Positions 43,402 through 50,636 of a stretch of DNA of 64,000 nucleotides are shown piece after piece. The notes beneath the pieces were generated by a model that worked only from the letters and a program-made list of their open reading frames with translations, searched no databases and was not told where the DNA came from. Origin of the DNA: Sphingomonadales bacterium (GTDB lineage Bacteria > Pseudomonadota > Alphaproteobacteria > Sphingomonadales > Sphingomonadaceae); NCBI GenBank assembly GCA_017302615.1, contig JAFLDB010000003.1:1-64000 (forward strand), read 5' to 3'. Every line of letters begins with the position of its first letter. The stretch's first letter is position 1. A program made the position numbers and the translations under genes.

Positions 43402-44094
43402 ATGCAAGTGACCCGATCCGATGCGGTTCCCGAAAGCTGGCGCGCGGTGCTGGAACCGGTGCTGCAGACGCCCAGGTCGCGGGCGCTGGGCGGGTTCCTG
43501 ACCGCCGAGGAGGCTGCCGGCAAGGCGATCTACCCGCCGCGCGGCACCCGGCTGGCGGCGCTGGAGCTGTGCCCGCTGGACGCGGTGAAGGTCGTGATCC
43601 TGGGCCAGGATCCCTATCACGGGCCGGGGCAGGCGCACGGCCTGTCGTTCTCGGTGCAGGACGGGGTCAGGGTGCCGCCCAGTCTGGTCAACATCTACAA
43701 GGAACTGGAAGCCGACCTGGGCCTGCCGCGCCCGGCGCACGGCAACCTGACGAACTGGGCGCGGCAAGGCGTGCTGCTGCTCAATGCCGCGCTGACGGTG
43801 GAGCAGGGCCAGCCGGCCTCGCACCAGGGGCGGGGCTGGGAGGAGATCACCGACGCGGTGGTCGCCGCCGTCGCCGCCAAGGCGGAGCCTTGCGTGTTCC
43901 TGCTGTGGGGCAGCCATGCCCGCAAGAAGGCGCTCAGCGTGCCGGGGCTGGTGAACAGCCACCACCTCGTCCTTACCGCACCGCATCCCAGCCCGCTCTC
44001 GGCTCATTCGGGGTTCCTGGGCTGCCGCCACTTCAGCCAGGCCAATGCCTTTCTGGAAGCGCAGGGGCGCGGGGGAGTGGACTGGCGGCCCTGA
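43402..44094 (+). CDS. ung: Uracil-DNA glycosylase, family 1
   Basis: 230 residues. Catalytic Asp is in VVILGQDPYHGPGQAHGLSF, the uracil-binding strand in LTNWARQGVLLLNAALTVEQ, and the HPSPLSAHSGFLGC motif gives the His and Leu intercalation loop. It removes uracil from DNA to start base excision repair. A GTG two codons downstream (43408) has better spacing to GGAGAG and could be the true start. It is divergent from the RNase D-like gene and 19 bases from the next plus-strand gene. Confidence 0.93.
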   Translation: MQVTRSDAVPESWRAVLEPVLQTPRSRALGGFLTAEEAAGKAIYPPRGTRLAALELCPLDAVKVVILGQDPYHGPGQAHGLSFSVQDGVRVPPSLVNIYKELEADLGLPRPAHGNLTNWARQGVLLLNAALTVEQGQPASHQGRGWEEITDAVVAAVAAKAEPCVFLLWGSHARKKALSVPGLVNSHHLVLTAPHPSPLSAHSGFLGCRHFSQANAFLEAQGRGGVDWRP

Positions 44095-44113
44095 TCGCGG
44101 CAAGGTGGCTCCC

Positions 44114-45076
44114 ATGGCTCTCGAACTTCCCCTGACCGACACCGCGACCCTGCTGCAGCAGAGCGTGCAGCGCTACCTTGCCGATCACCCGAAGCCCGCC
44201 TTTGCCGGCCTTGCCGAACTGGGCCTGATGGCCGTCGGCGTGCCCGAGGAAGCGGGCGGCGTGGGCGGCGGCGCGATCGAGCGGGCGGCGATCATGGCCG
44301 AGCTCGGCCCGGCGCTGGCCGCGTCGGACTGGCTGGCGCATCACCTTGCCACGGCGCTGCTCGCCCGGCTTGCGCCGGATCACGGCCTGCTCGGCGCGCT
44401 GGCCATGGGTGAGGCACGGATTGCGCTGGCCATGGGCGATGCCGGCGAGGTGCCGCTGGTCGCCGGAGCAGCCGATGCCGATTGGCTGGTGCTGGCCGGA
44501 GAGACGCGCACCCTGCTGGTCGCGGCCTCGGCTCCGGGCCTGTCCCGGCGCCAGCGGGCGATGATGGACGGCAGCGTGACGGCAGACCTCAGCATCGGCG
44601 CGGGGCTGGAGGCCGATGCCGTGCTGGCCGAAGGCGCGGATGCCGCCGCCGCGCGCGGCTGGGCGCTCGATGCCCGCAATGCCGCGCTCTGTGCCGAAGC
44701 GGCCGGGCTGATGGACCGGATGGTCCGCGATACCGCCGCCTACCTGCAGCAGCGCAAGCAGTTCGGCGTGCCGATTGCCACCTTCCAGGTCCTGCGCCAC
44801 CGTCTCGCCGATATGCAGATGGCCCTGCTCAAGGCCGAGGGCCTGACCGAGCGCGCGATCCTGGCCGAAGGCACGGACGGCTGGGGCCACGCGGTCAGCG
44901 CCGCCGTGGTCGAGACGATCGACGCGGTGCGCACCGTCGGCGAAGGCGCGGTCCAGCTCCACGGCGGCATGGGCGTGACCGAGGAGCTGAGCTTGGGCGG
45001 CCAGTTCAAGCGCGGCCTGGCGATTGCCGCCACGCTGGGTTCAAAGAGCGTGCATCTGGCCCGTCACGCGGCCTAG
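44114..45076 (+). CDS. Acyl-CoA dehydrogenase-like protein (short form)
   Basis: 320 residues from MALELPLTDTATLL, shorter than the usual 380. FAGLAELGLMAVGVPEEAGG, DAVLAEGADAAAARGWALDA, QQRKQFGVPIATFQVLRHRL and IQLHGGMGVTEE-like (VQLHGGMGVTEELSLGG) are ACAD signatures. The catalytic Glu expected in the C-terminal domain is not clearly at the usual place. Such short members often work as heteromeric partners with a full-length ACAD, and one lies immediately downstream on the other strand. Acyl-CoA substrate unknown. Confidence 0.88.
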   Translation: MALELPLTDTATLLQQSVQRYLADHPKPAFAGLAELGLMAVGVPEEAGGVGGGAIERAAIMAELGPALAASDWLAHHLATALLARLAPDHGLLGALAMGEARIALAMGDAGEVPLVAGAADADWLVLAGETRTLLVAASAPGLSRRQRAMMDGSVTADLSIGAGLEADAVLAEGADAAAARGWALDARNAALCAEAAGLMDRMVRDTAAYLQQRKQFGVPIATFQVLRHRLADMQMALLKAEGLTERAILAEGTDGWGHAVSAAVVETIDAVRTVGEGAVQLHGGMGVTEELSLGGQFKRGLAIAATLGSKSVHLARHAA

Positions 45077-45078
45077 TC

Positions 45079-45099
45079 TGTTTCAGCGCGGCTGAAACA
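45079..45099 (+). terminator. Hairpin after the short acyl-CoA dehydrogenase
   Basis: TGTTTCAG / CTGAAACA, a perfect 8-bp stem with a 5-base loop, begins 2 bases after the stop. No T-run follows, so it may be weak or Rho-assisted. It sits between two convergent genes and may serve both. Confidence 0.4.
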
Positions 45100-45105
45100 G
45101 GGCAA

Positions 45106-45122
45106 CACCGGCCCGCTCCCCC
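45106..45122 (-). repeat. Copy of 17-bp element, orientation 2
   Basis: CACCGGCCCGCTCCCCC is the exact reverse complement of 42695-42711 and overlaps the stop codon of the convergent acyl-CoA dehydrogenase gene. The inner 13 bases also match the arms of the inverted repeat at 36.2 kb. Confidence 0.55.
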
Positions 45123-46246
45123 TAACCCAGCACCGCCCGCGAGATCAGGTCGCGCTGGATCTCGTTCGATCCGGCATAGATCGTCGCCGCACGGCCGTTG
45201 AGGTAGCGCGGCAGGGCCGTGGCGAGGAGGTCCGGGCTCTGCCCGTCGGCAATTGCCCAGCCGGCGAGGCCCGCAATCTCGCAGGCCAGGGTGTCGATCC
45301 GCTGCGCCGCTTCGGTCCCCTGGACTTTCAGCACCGAGGCATAGAGCGCCGCCTTGGCCCCGCTTGCGCCGATCGATTTCAGCTCCAGTGCTTCCAGCGC
45401 TTCCAGCGTCACCGCCTCGCGCCGCAGCCGTTCGCGCAGCACCGGGTCCTCGGGCGCTTCCTCTGCCAGTTTGGCCAGCTGGCCGAACAGGCCGGGGGCA
45501 TAGCGCCCGCCGCGCTCGAAAGTCAGGAGGTACTTGGCGACCGACCAACCGTCGTTCTCCTCGCCCAGCCGGTTGGCCACCGGCACGCGGACATTGTCGA
45601 AGAACACCTGGTTGAGCTCGTGCTCTCCGGCCAGCGAAATGATCGGATCGACTTTCAGCCCCGGCGTGGCCATGTCGATCAGCACGAAGCTGATCCCGGC
45701 CTGCGGTTTGCCTTCGTTGCTGGTGCGGACCAGCGCGAACATCCAGTTGGCGAAGTGGGCGTGGGTGGTCCAGATCTTCGACCCGTTGAGGACGTAATGG
45801 TCCCCGTCGCGCTCGGCCTTCAGTTTCAATGAGGCGAGGTCCGATCCCGAACCCGGCTCGGAAAAGCCCTGACACCAGTAATGCTCGCCCGACAGGATGC
45901 GGGGCAGGAAGAACGCCTTCTGCTCGTCAGAGCCATAATGCATCAGCACCGGGGCAACCATCTTGAGGCCCTGCGGCAGCAGGTTGGGCGCACCGGCGCG
46001 GGCGCATTCGGCCGAGAAGATGTACTTCTGCATCGGGCTCCAGCCGGTCCCGCCATATTCCACCGGCCAGTCGATCGCGCCCCAGCCCTTGGCGGTCAGG
46101 ATCTTCTGCCAGGCAATCGAGTGATCCGGATGGGCAAAGACGGAAGTCGCCCGCCGTCCCGCCCGCGCCAGTTCGGGCGTCAGGCTCTCGGCCAGGAAGG
46201 CGCGCACTTCGGCGCGGAAAGCGGCAAGGTCTGCGGTGTCGGTCAT
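45122..46246 (-). CDS. Acyl-CoA dehydrogenase family protein
   Basis: 374 residues from MTDTADLAAFRAEVRAFLAE. A 16-residue upstream extension is not family-like. FLPRILSGEHYWCQGFSEPGSGSDLASL (FAD/substrate loop), VLNGSKIWTTHAHFANWMF, and the C-terminal LNGRAATIYAGSNEIQRDLI are clear ACAD motifs. The last is followed by ISRAVLG, the typical end. Catalyses alpha,beta-dehydrogenation of an acyl-CoA with FAD. It is convergent with the short homologue rather than co-directional, so co-regulation is not implied by an operon. Confidence 0.92.
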   Translation of the reverse strand: MTDTADLAAFRAEVRAFLAESLTPELARAGRRATSVFAHPDHSIAWQKILTAKGWGAIDWPVEYGGTGWSPMQKYIFSAECARAGAPNLLPQGLKMVAPVLMHYGSDEQKAFFLPRILSGEHYWCQGFSEPGSGSDLASLKLKAERDGDHYVLNGSKIWTTHAHFANWMFALVRTSNEGKPQAGISFVLIDMATPGLKVDPIISLAGEHELNQVFFDNVRVPVANRLGEENDGWSVAKYLLTFERGGRYAPGLFGQLAKLAEEAPEDPVLRERLRREAVTLEALEALELKSIGASGAKAALYASVLKVQGTEAAQRIDTLACEIAGLAGWAIADGQSPDLLATALPRYLNGRAATIYAGSNEIQRDLISRAVLG

Positions 46247-46329
46247 GGAATCATCGTGCCTGCTGTGGGCTGCCTTGGCAACCGAACCTGACAAAGTTCA
46301 CAGGGTTCAGGACAAGAAAAACAATCTGC

Positions 46330-46369
46330 GTCACCCCGTGTCACCTTGTGTCACCCAGTGTCACCTTGC
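46330..46369. repeat. Four tandem 10-bp repeats GTCACCNNGY
   Basis: GTCACCCCGT, GTCACCTTGT, GTCACCCAGT and GTCACCTTGC lie head to tail without a gap. The period equals about one DNA turn, so a protein could read all four on one face. They lie 84 to 123 bases upstream of the convergent-side acyl-CoA dehydrogenase start (46246) and 86 bases beyond the ATP-grasp stop (46455). The function is unknown. An iterated operator for the acyl-CoA dehydrogenase gene is the simplest idea. Confidence 0.7.
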
Positions 46370-46454
46370 TGCGGAGTTCAGGTCGGGCGTGGCGGGCGGT
46401 CATCATGCGCGGATCATCGCACGGGGCGCGGGGTGTAGGAAAGCGGGATGACGC

Positions 46455-47339
46455 CTACCCCCGCCGCGCCAGCATCGCATCGGCCAGCAGCCCGCCGAAC
46501 TTCGGCCCTTGCTCGGGATAGAGATAGGGTTCGATCAGTTCCGCCTCGATCACCGCCAGCGCCCCATCGTCCAGCCGGACCATGTCGATCCGGGCATAGA
46601 GCGGCGGCTCAGCGAACGGCAGCATGGCCATCACCGCTTCGGCCGCGGCGCGGTCGGTGGGGGAAGGGTCGAGCGGAACTTCGCGCCCGCCGTAGAGCGA
46701 CTGGATGCGGTAGTCCCCCTCTGCCGCCTGCTTGACCAGGGCGTGGCTGAACGCGCCGCCGACAAAGATGAAGCTCAGCTCGCCCTCCTGCTGGATTGCG
46801 GCAAGGAACGGCTGGATCATGGCCGGCTGGTCGATCCGCCAGCCGGCCGGGGGCGGGGCAGCGCGGGTAAAGCTGTCCTGCCCCACCGCGCCCGCGCCGA
46901 CCCGGCGCTTCACCACCACCCGGTCGCAGCCGAAATGGTCAAAGGCATGCGCCACGTCCCCGGGCCCGGCGCTTTCGGGCCACAGTGTCGGGATTGTCAC
47001 CGCCCCGCGCGCGGCAAGGTCTTTCAGATAGAGCTTGTCGGCATTCCAGCGGATCACCTCGACCGGGTTGCACACCGTCACTCCGGCTGCCTCCAGCGCC
47101 TCCAGCCGGGCCAGGAATTCGTCCTTGGCCTCGGTATAGTCCCAGGGCGTGCCGAGATAGGCGAGGTCGAACCGCGCCAGTTCGGCCATGGGCGCGCGCC
47201 AGTCGATCCCGGTCAGTTCGGCCCGGCCCGCCAGGCCCGCGTTCAGGGCATCGAACAGCAGATCGTGCTCGAAGGCGTCGGGGCGGCGGGTGGGGGAACC
47301 GGGGAGGGTGGCGGGGCAGGCAAGGAAAGCGATCTTCAA
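46455..47339 (-). CDS. ATP-grasp family protein (RimK/glutathione synthetase-like)
   Basis: 294 residues. PVEVIRWNADKLYLKDLAARG and VVVKRRVGAGAVGQDSF (Lys for ATP), MIQPFLAAIQQEGELSFIFV and LYARIDMVRLDDGALAVIEAEL (metal-binding acids) follow the ATP-grasp order. The N-terminal PFAFEHDLLFDALNAG region is a pre-ATP-grasp domain. It would ligate a carboxylate to an amine or thiol with ATP. The substrates are not identifiable. Its start overlaps the LysR gene stop by 4 bases, unusual for a regulator-enzyme pair, suggesting co-transcription. Confidence 0.85.
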   Translation of the reverse strand: MKIAFLACPATLPGSPTRRPDAFEHDLLFDALNAGLAGRAELTGIDWRAPMAELARFDLAYLGTPWDYTEAKDEFLARLEALEAAGVTVCNPVEVIRWNADKLYLKDLAARGAVTIPTLWPESAGPGDVAHAFDHFGCDRVVVKRRVGAGAVGQDSFTRAAPPPAGWRIDQPAMIQPFLAAIQQEGELSFIFVGGAFSHALVKQAAEGDYRIQSLYGGREVPLDPSPTDRAAAEAVMAMLPFAEPPLYARIDMVRLDDGALAVIEAELIEPYLYPEQGPKFGGLLADAMLARRG

Positions 47340-48265
47340 GGCAGGTTCTCCGTCAGCACGCCCGCCTTGGCCGGACAGAGCCGGTCTGCCAAGGCATTAT
47401 GCAGCCATTGCCGGGCCGGGCCGGGCGGGCAATCGCGCCGCCACAGCAGGGTGAAGGTATAGGCGATCCCCGGATCTTCCGGCACGGCCAGCGGCACCAG
47501 CCGCCCGGCGGCCAGATCGCCCTCAATCAGGCTGCGCGGCATGTTGCCCCAGCCGATCCCTTCCAGCAGCAGCGCGTGCTTGGCGCCCAGATCGGCCAGC
47601 CGCCAGGTCCGCGCCGCCGTGACCGAGAACTCGCGTCCCTCGGTCAGCGGGGAACGGTCGCTCAGCACCAGTTGCAGGTGCTGGCGGGCGGTGCCGGGCG
47701 GGATCGCTTTCATCCGGGCCAGCGGATGGTCGGGCGCGGCCACCGGCACCAGATCGACCGCGCCGATCACGCTGCGCTCCAGTTCGGCAAAGTCGCCCAG
47801 CATCGGCCCGGCCACGCCCAGTTCGGCGCGCCCGTCCAGCAGCATGGCCGGCACCCCGCCCAGCGCCTCGATATGCAGCCGCAGGTCGACCGTGGGAAAG
47901 GCCCGGGTAAAATCCTTGAGCAGCGCGGCCAGCACGGCGGGGGGATACATCACGTCGATCACCAGGCTGAGTTCGGCCTCCAGCCCCTGGTGATGGTCGC
48001 GGGTCTTGGCCAGCAGCGCGTCCATGTCGTCCGCCACGGCGCGGGCCGAAGGCAGCAGGGCGCGCCCCGCGGCGGTCAGTTCGGGGCGGCGCGATCCCTC
48101 GCGCTCGAACAGCTTGACGGCCAGCATGGCTTCCAGTTGGGCCACGCCATAGCTGATGGCCGAAATCGCCCGGCCCATCCGCCGTGCCGCGCCGCCGAAG
48201 CTGCCTTCATCGACCACGGCGAGGAAGATGCGGAGCTGGTCGATCGAGGGCTGGCCAAGCTGCAT
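47336..48265 (-). CDS. LysR family transcriptional regulator
   Basis: 309 residues. The N-terminal winged helix has PSIDQLRIFLAVVDEGSFGG, ARRMGRAISAISYGVAQLEA and LKLFEREGSRRPELTAAG, the LysR HTH. The effector domain extends from about 90 (LSLVIDVMYPPAVLAALLKD). It is divergent from pirin and doxX, a common arrangement in proteobacteria, and probably controls them from the LTTR-like box next to its start. The inducer is unknown. Confidence 0.92.
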   Translation of the reverse strand: MQLGQPSIDQLRIFLAVVDEGSFGGAARRMGRAISAISYGVAQLEAMLAVKLFEREGSRRPELTAAGRALLPSARAVADDMDALLAKTRDHHQGLEAELSLVIDVMYPPAVLAALLKDFTRAFPTVDLRLHIEALGGVPAMLLDGRAELGVAGPMLGDFAELERSVIGAVDLVPVAAPDHPLARMKAIPPGTARQHLQLVLSDRSPLTEGREFSVTAARTWRLADLGAKHALLLEGIGWGNMPRSLIEGDLAAGRLVPLAVPEDPGIAYTFTLLWRRDCPPGPARQWLHNALADRLCPAKAGVLTENLP

Positions 48266-48290
48266 GTTCGAATATCCTGAACGTTTGAAC
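48266..48290. promoter_or_regulatory. LysR-type binding box between lysR and pirin genes
   Basis: GTTC-GAATATCCT-GAAC (48266-48282) is an imperfect dyad with a T-N11-A core, and a second GAAC follows at 48287-48290. It abuts the LysR start codon and lies about 90 bases before the pirin start, as LysR autoregulatory sites do. Confidence 0.5.
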
Positions 48291-48379
48291 CTATTTTATC
48301 GCAGTTACATGATGAAGTGCCAAGCCCTATCTGGCCTGCAACAGCACGGCCCCAAGGCCCTGCGACCTGGAGAAACCCG

Positions 48380-49078
48380 ATGATCGAACTGCGTCCCTTT
48401 GCCACGCTGGGCGCCGCCAACCACGGCTGGCTCGATGCCCATCACCACTTTTCCTTTGCCAGCTATTACGAGCCGGAGCGGGTCCAATGGGGCGCGCTGC
48501 GGGTCTGGAACGACGATGTGATCGCCGCCCAGTCCGGCTTTCCGCCGCACCCGCACAACGACATGGAAATCATCACCTATGTTCGCCAGGGCGCGATCAG
48601 CCACAAGGACAGCCTCGGCAATTCCGGCCGCACCGCCGCCGGGGACGTGCAGGTAATGAGCGCCGGAACCGGCATCCGCCACGCCGAATTCAATCTGGAG
48701 AGCGAGGAATGCCGCCTGTTCCAGATCTGGATCCTGCCTGACCGGCACGGCCACGCCCCCAGCTGGGGCACCCGGCCGTTCCCGAAGGAAGCGCGCGATG
48801 GCCGCTTCACCGTGCTCGCCTCCGGCTTGCCGGGAGAGGAAGACGCCCTGCGGATCAACGCCAGCGCGCGGGTGGCGGGCGCCATGGTCAGGGCCGGCGA
48901 GACGGTCCGTTATGAAACCTCGCCCGAGCGGCACCTCTATCTGGTGCCGGCCACCGGGCGGGTGCGGATCGGCGAAGTCGAAGCCCATGCCCGCGACGGA
49001 GTGGCGATCACCGATGAGACCGTGGTGGAGATCACCGCGCTGGAAGATGCCGAACTGGTGCTGGTCGACGCGGCCTGA
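48380..49078 (+). CDS. Pirin family protein (YhaK-like bicupin)
   Basis: 232 residues from MIELRPFATLGAANHGWLDA, with GGAGAAACCCG upstream. Metal-binding cupin residues are in SGFPPHPHNDMEIITYV and QVMSAGTGIRHAEFN, and HFSFASYYEPERVQWGALRV is the family start. The second cupin half is less well conserved. Pirins act on quercetin or serve as redox-sensitive proteins. The real substrate is unknown. It is followed by doxX 26 bases later and faces the LysR gene. Confidence 0.9.
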   Translation: MIELRPFATLGAANHGWLDAHHHFSFASYYEPERVQWGALRVWNDDVIAAQSGFPPHPHNDMEIITYVRQGAISHKDSLGNSGRTAAGDVQVMSAGTGIRHAEFNLESEECRLFQIWILPDRHGHAPSWGTRPFPKEARDGRFTVLASGLPGEEDALRINASARVAGAMVRAGETVRYETSPERHLYLVPATGRVRIGEVEAHARDGVAITDETVVEITALEDAELVLVDAA

Positions 49079-49104
49079 ACCGAGCCAAGAAAGGAACTGA
49101 AGCC

Positions 49105-49506
49105 ATGACGACTGCCACCAACACTGCCGCCCCTGCTGCCGATGCCCTGGCCCTGACCGGGCGGATCCTGCTGGCCCTGATCTTCCTGCTGAGCGGGCTG
49201 GGCAAGCTGGCCGATCCGGCCGGAACCGCCGCCTATGTCGCCTCGGCCGGGCTGCCCGCGCCGGTGCTGGCCGCCTGGGGCGCGGCAATCCTCGAAACGG
49301 TTGGCGGGATCGTGCTGATCGTCGGGTTCCGGACCCGGATCGTCGCCCTTGCGCTGGCCGGGTTCAGCGTGATCGCGGCGGTGTTCTTCCACGCCCAGTT
49401 TGCCGATCAGAACCAGATGATCCACTTCCTGAAGAACCTGGCGATCGCCGGCGGCCTGCTGCAACTCGCCGCCTTCGGCCCCGGCCGCTTCGCCTTCAAC
49501 CGATAA
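49105..49506 (+). CDS. DoxX family membrane protein
   Basis: 133 residues with four hydrophobic segments. ALTGRILLALIFLLSGLGKLADPAGTAAYV and LAAWGAAILETVGGIVLIVG are the family signature, and the C-terminal LKNLAIAGGLLQLAAFGP closes it. DoxX-type proteins are linked to redox or thiosulfate-related functions, and the pirin-doxX pairing with a divergent LysR gene is frequent in proteobacteria. The exact role is not known. Confidence 0.9.
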   Translation: MTTATNTAAPAADALALTGRILLALIFLLSGLGKLADPAGTAAYVASAGLPAPVLAAWGAAILETVGGIVLIVGFRTRIVALALAGFSVIAAVFFHAQFADQNQMIHFLKNLAIAGGLLQLAAFGPGRFAFNR

Positions 49507-49526
49507 GCTTCCCGAAGCCCCCCGCG

Positions 49527-49560
49527 GTGCGCCGGTCTCAAATGGTTGAGGCCGGCGCAC
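49527..49560 (+). terminator. Hairpin after doxX
   Basis: GTGCGCCGG / CCGGCGCAC with an inner CTCAA / TTGAG stem joined by one T-G pair makes a 15-bp stem with a 4-base loop. It begins 20 bases after the doxX stop and ends 14 bases before the annotated start of the next gene. No T-run, so termination is probable but not certain. Confidence 0.6.
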
Positions 49561-49573
49561 TTGCGTGCCAGAC

Positions 49574-49993
49574 ATGGCGGCCATGGCCCGGTTGATCCTG
49601 ACCTATGGTGCGGCGCTGGCAGCGCTGGCCCTGTTGACCCAGTGGCTGGACTGGCGGCACGAGACGCGCGGCCTTGCCACCTCGCTCTACGTGCTGTGCG
49701 TGGCCCTGCTGTTCGCCGGGCTGGGGATCTGGCTGGGCAACCGGCTCGCGCCGCGCCCGCGCGGAGACTATCGCCGCAACCAGGCCGCGCTGGCCAGCCT
49801 CGGGATCAGCCCCCGCGAGGTCGAAGTGCTCGACCTGCTGGCCGAGGGCCATTCGAACAAGGTGATTGCGCGGCAGCTGGAAATCTCGCCCAACACGGTC
49901 AAGACCCACGTCGCGCGCCTGTTTGAAAAGCTGGAGGCGCAGACCCGGACCGAGGCGATCCATAAGGCCCGCATGCTGGATCTGCTGCCGTAG
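49574..49993 (+). CDS. Small membrane-anchored LuxR-type HTH protein
   Basis: 139 residues (another start, MARLILTYG at 49583, has equal support). Two membrane helices (ILTYGAALAALALLTQWLDW; LYVLCVALLFAGLGIWLGN) are followed by a C-terminal LuxR HTH (ISPREVEVLDLLAEGHSNKV to EISPNTVKTHVARLFEKL, about 80-130). It has no receiver domain. The N-terminal helix resembles that of the following DUF4199 protein (MRRIILTYGA), so the pair may have a common membrane arrangement. Possible regulator of its neighbour. Confidence 0.82.
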   Translation: MAAMARLILTYGAALAALALLTQWLDWRHETRGLATSLYVLCVALLFAGLGIWLGNRLAPRPRGDYRRNQAALASLGISPREVEVLDLLAEGHSNKVIARQLEISPNTVKTHVARLFEKLEAQTRTEAIHKARMLDLLP

Positions 49994-49996
49994 GAT

Positions 49997-50030
49997 CGGG
50001 TGAGACGGTCCCGGTCACCCGTTCGGGTGA
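49997..50030 (+). other. Two competing hairpins between the LuxR-type and DUF4199 genes
   Basis: CGGGTGA (49997-50003) and CGGGTGA (50024-50030) can each pair with TCACCCG (50015-50021), but not at the same time. The arrangement is like an attenuator, 54 to 87 bases before the DUF4199 start. No known ligand motif was recognised. Confidence 0.4.
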
Positions 50031-50083
50031 TAGGCTGCGGCGGCGAATCGCCATAGGCCGGGGCCTTCACCACTGAGGGGAGA

Positions 50084-50617
50084 ATGACAATGCGGCGGAT
50101 CATCCTGACCTACGGCGCGATTGCCGGGACGATCGAACTGGCCCTGCTGGCCCTGTCGATGGGGCTGGCCAGCGATCACGGCACGCTGGGCATGGCGCTC
50201 GGCTATCTCTCGATGCTGATCGCGATGAGCCTGGTCTTCGTTGGCGTGAAGCGCTTTCGCGACGAGGACCGTGGCGGAGTGATCCGGTTCTGGTCGGCCT
50301 TCGGCGTGGGGCTGGGCATCGCCGCGATTGCCTGCCTGTTCTATGTGATCGGGTGGGAGCTGTACATCTGGGCCACCGACAACCGCTTCATGGCCGAATA
50401 CATGGCCCAGGCCCTGGCCGACAAACAGGCGAGCGGCGCCAGCGCGGCCGAAGTGGCCGCCTTCCGGGCCGAGATGGAGGGCTTTGCCGAAATGTACCGC
50501 AATCCGCTGCTGCGGGTGCCGATCACGCTGAGCGAGATCGCGCCGGTGGCCATGCTGGCGGTCCTGATCTCGGCCGGACTGATCAGCCGGCGCGGGTTCA
50601 TGCCGGCCCGGATCTAG
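50084..50617 (+). CDS. DUF4199 membrane protein
   Basis: 177 residues, possibly from MRRIILTYG (50090), which has GGGGAG 7 bases upstream. Four hydrophobic segments are predicted: TIELALLALSMGLASD, GYLSMLIAMSLVFVGVKRFR, FGVGLGIAAIACLFYVIGW and a C-terminal one after an amphipathic region (MAQALADKQASGASAAE). This is the DUF4199 pattern, including VFVGVKRFRDED. It follows the small LuxR-type protein, a conserved pairing in related bacteria as I recall. Function unknown. Confidence 0.82.
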   Translation: MTMRRIILTYGAIAGTIELALLALSMGLASDHGTLGMALGYLSMLIAMSLVFVGVKRFRDEDRGGVIRFWSAFGVGLGIAAIACLFYVIGWELYIWATDNRFMAEYMAQALADKQASGASAAEVAAFRAEMEGFAEMYRNPLLRVPITLSEIAPVAMLAVLISAGLISRRGFMPARI

Positions 50618-50636
50618 CTGGGAGCGCCAGTTGCCG

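Noticed and set aside
46300..46454. Origin-like iterons at the 10-bp repeat array
   Set aside because: No replication initiator gene, AT-rich stretch or DnaA box is nearby, so a regulatory role is more likely than an origin.
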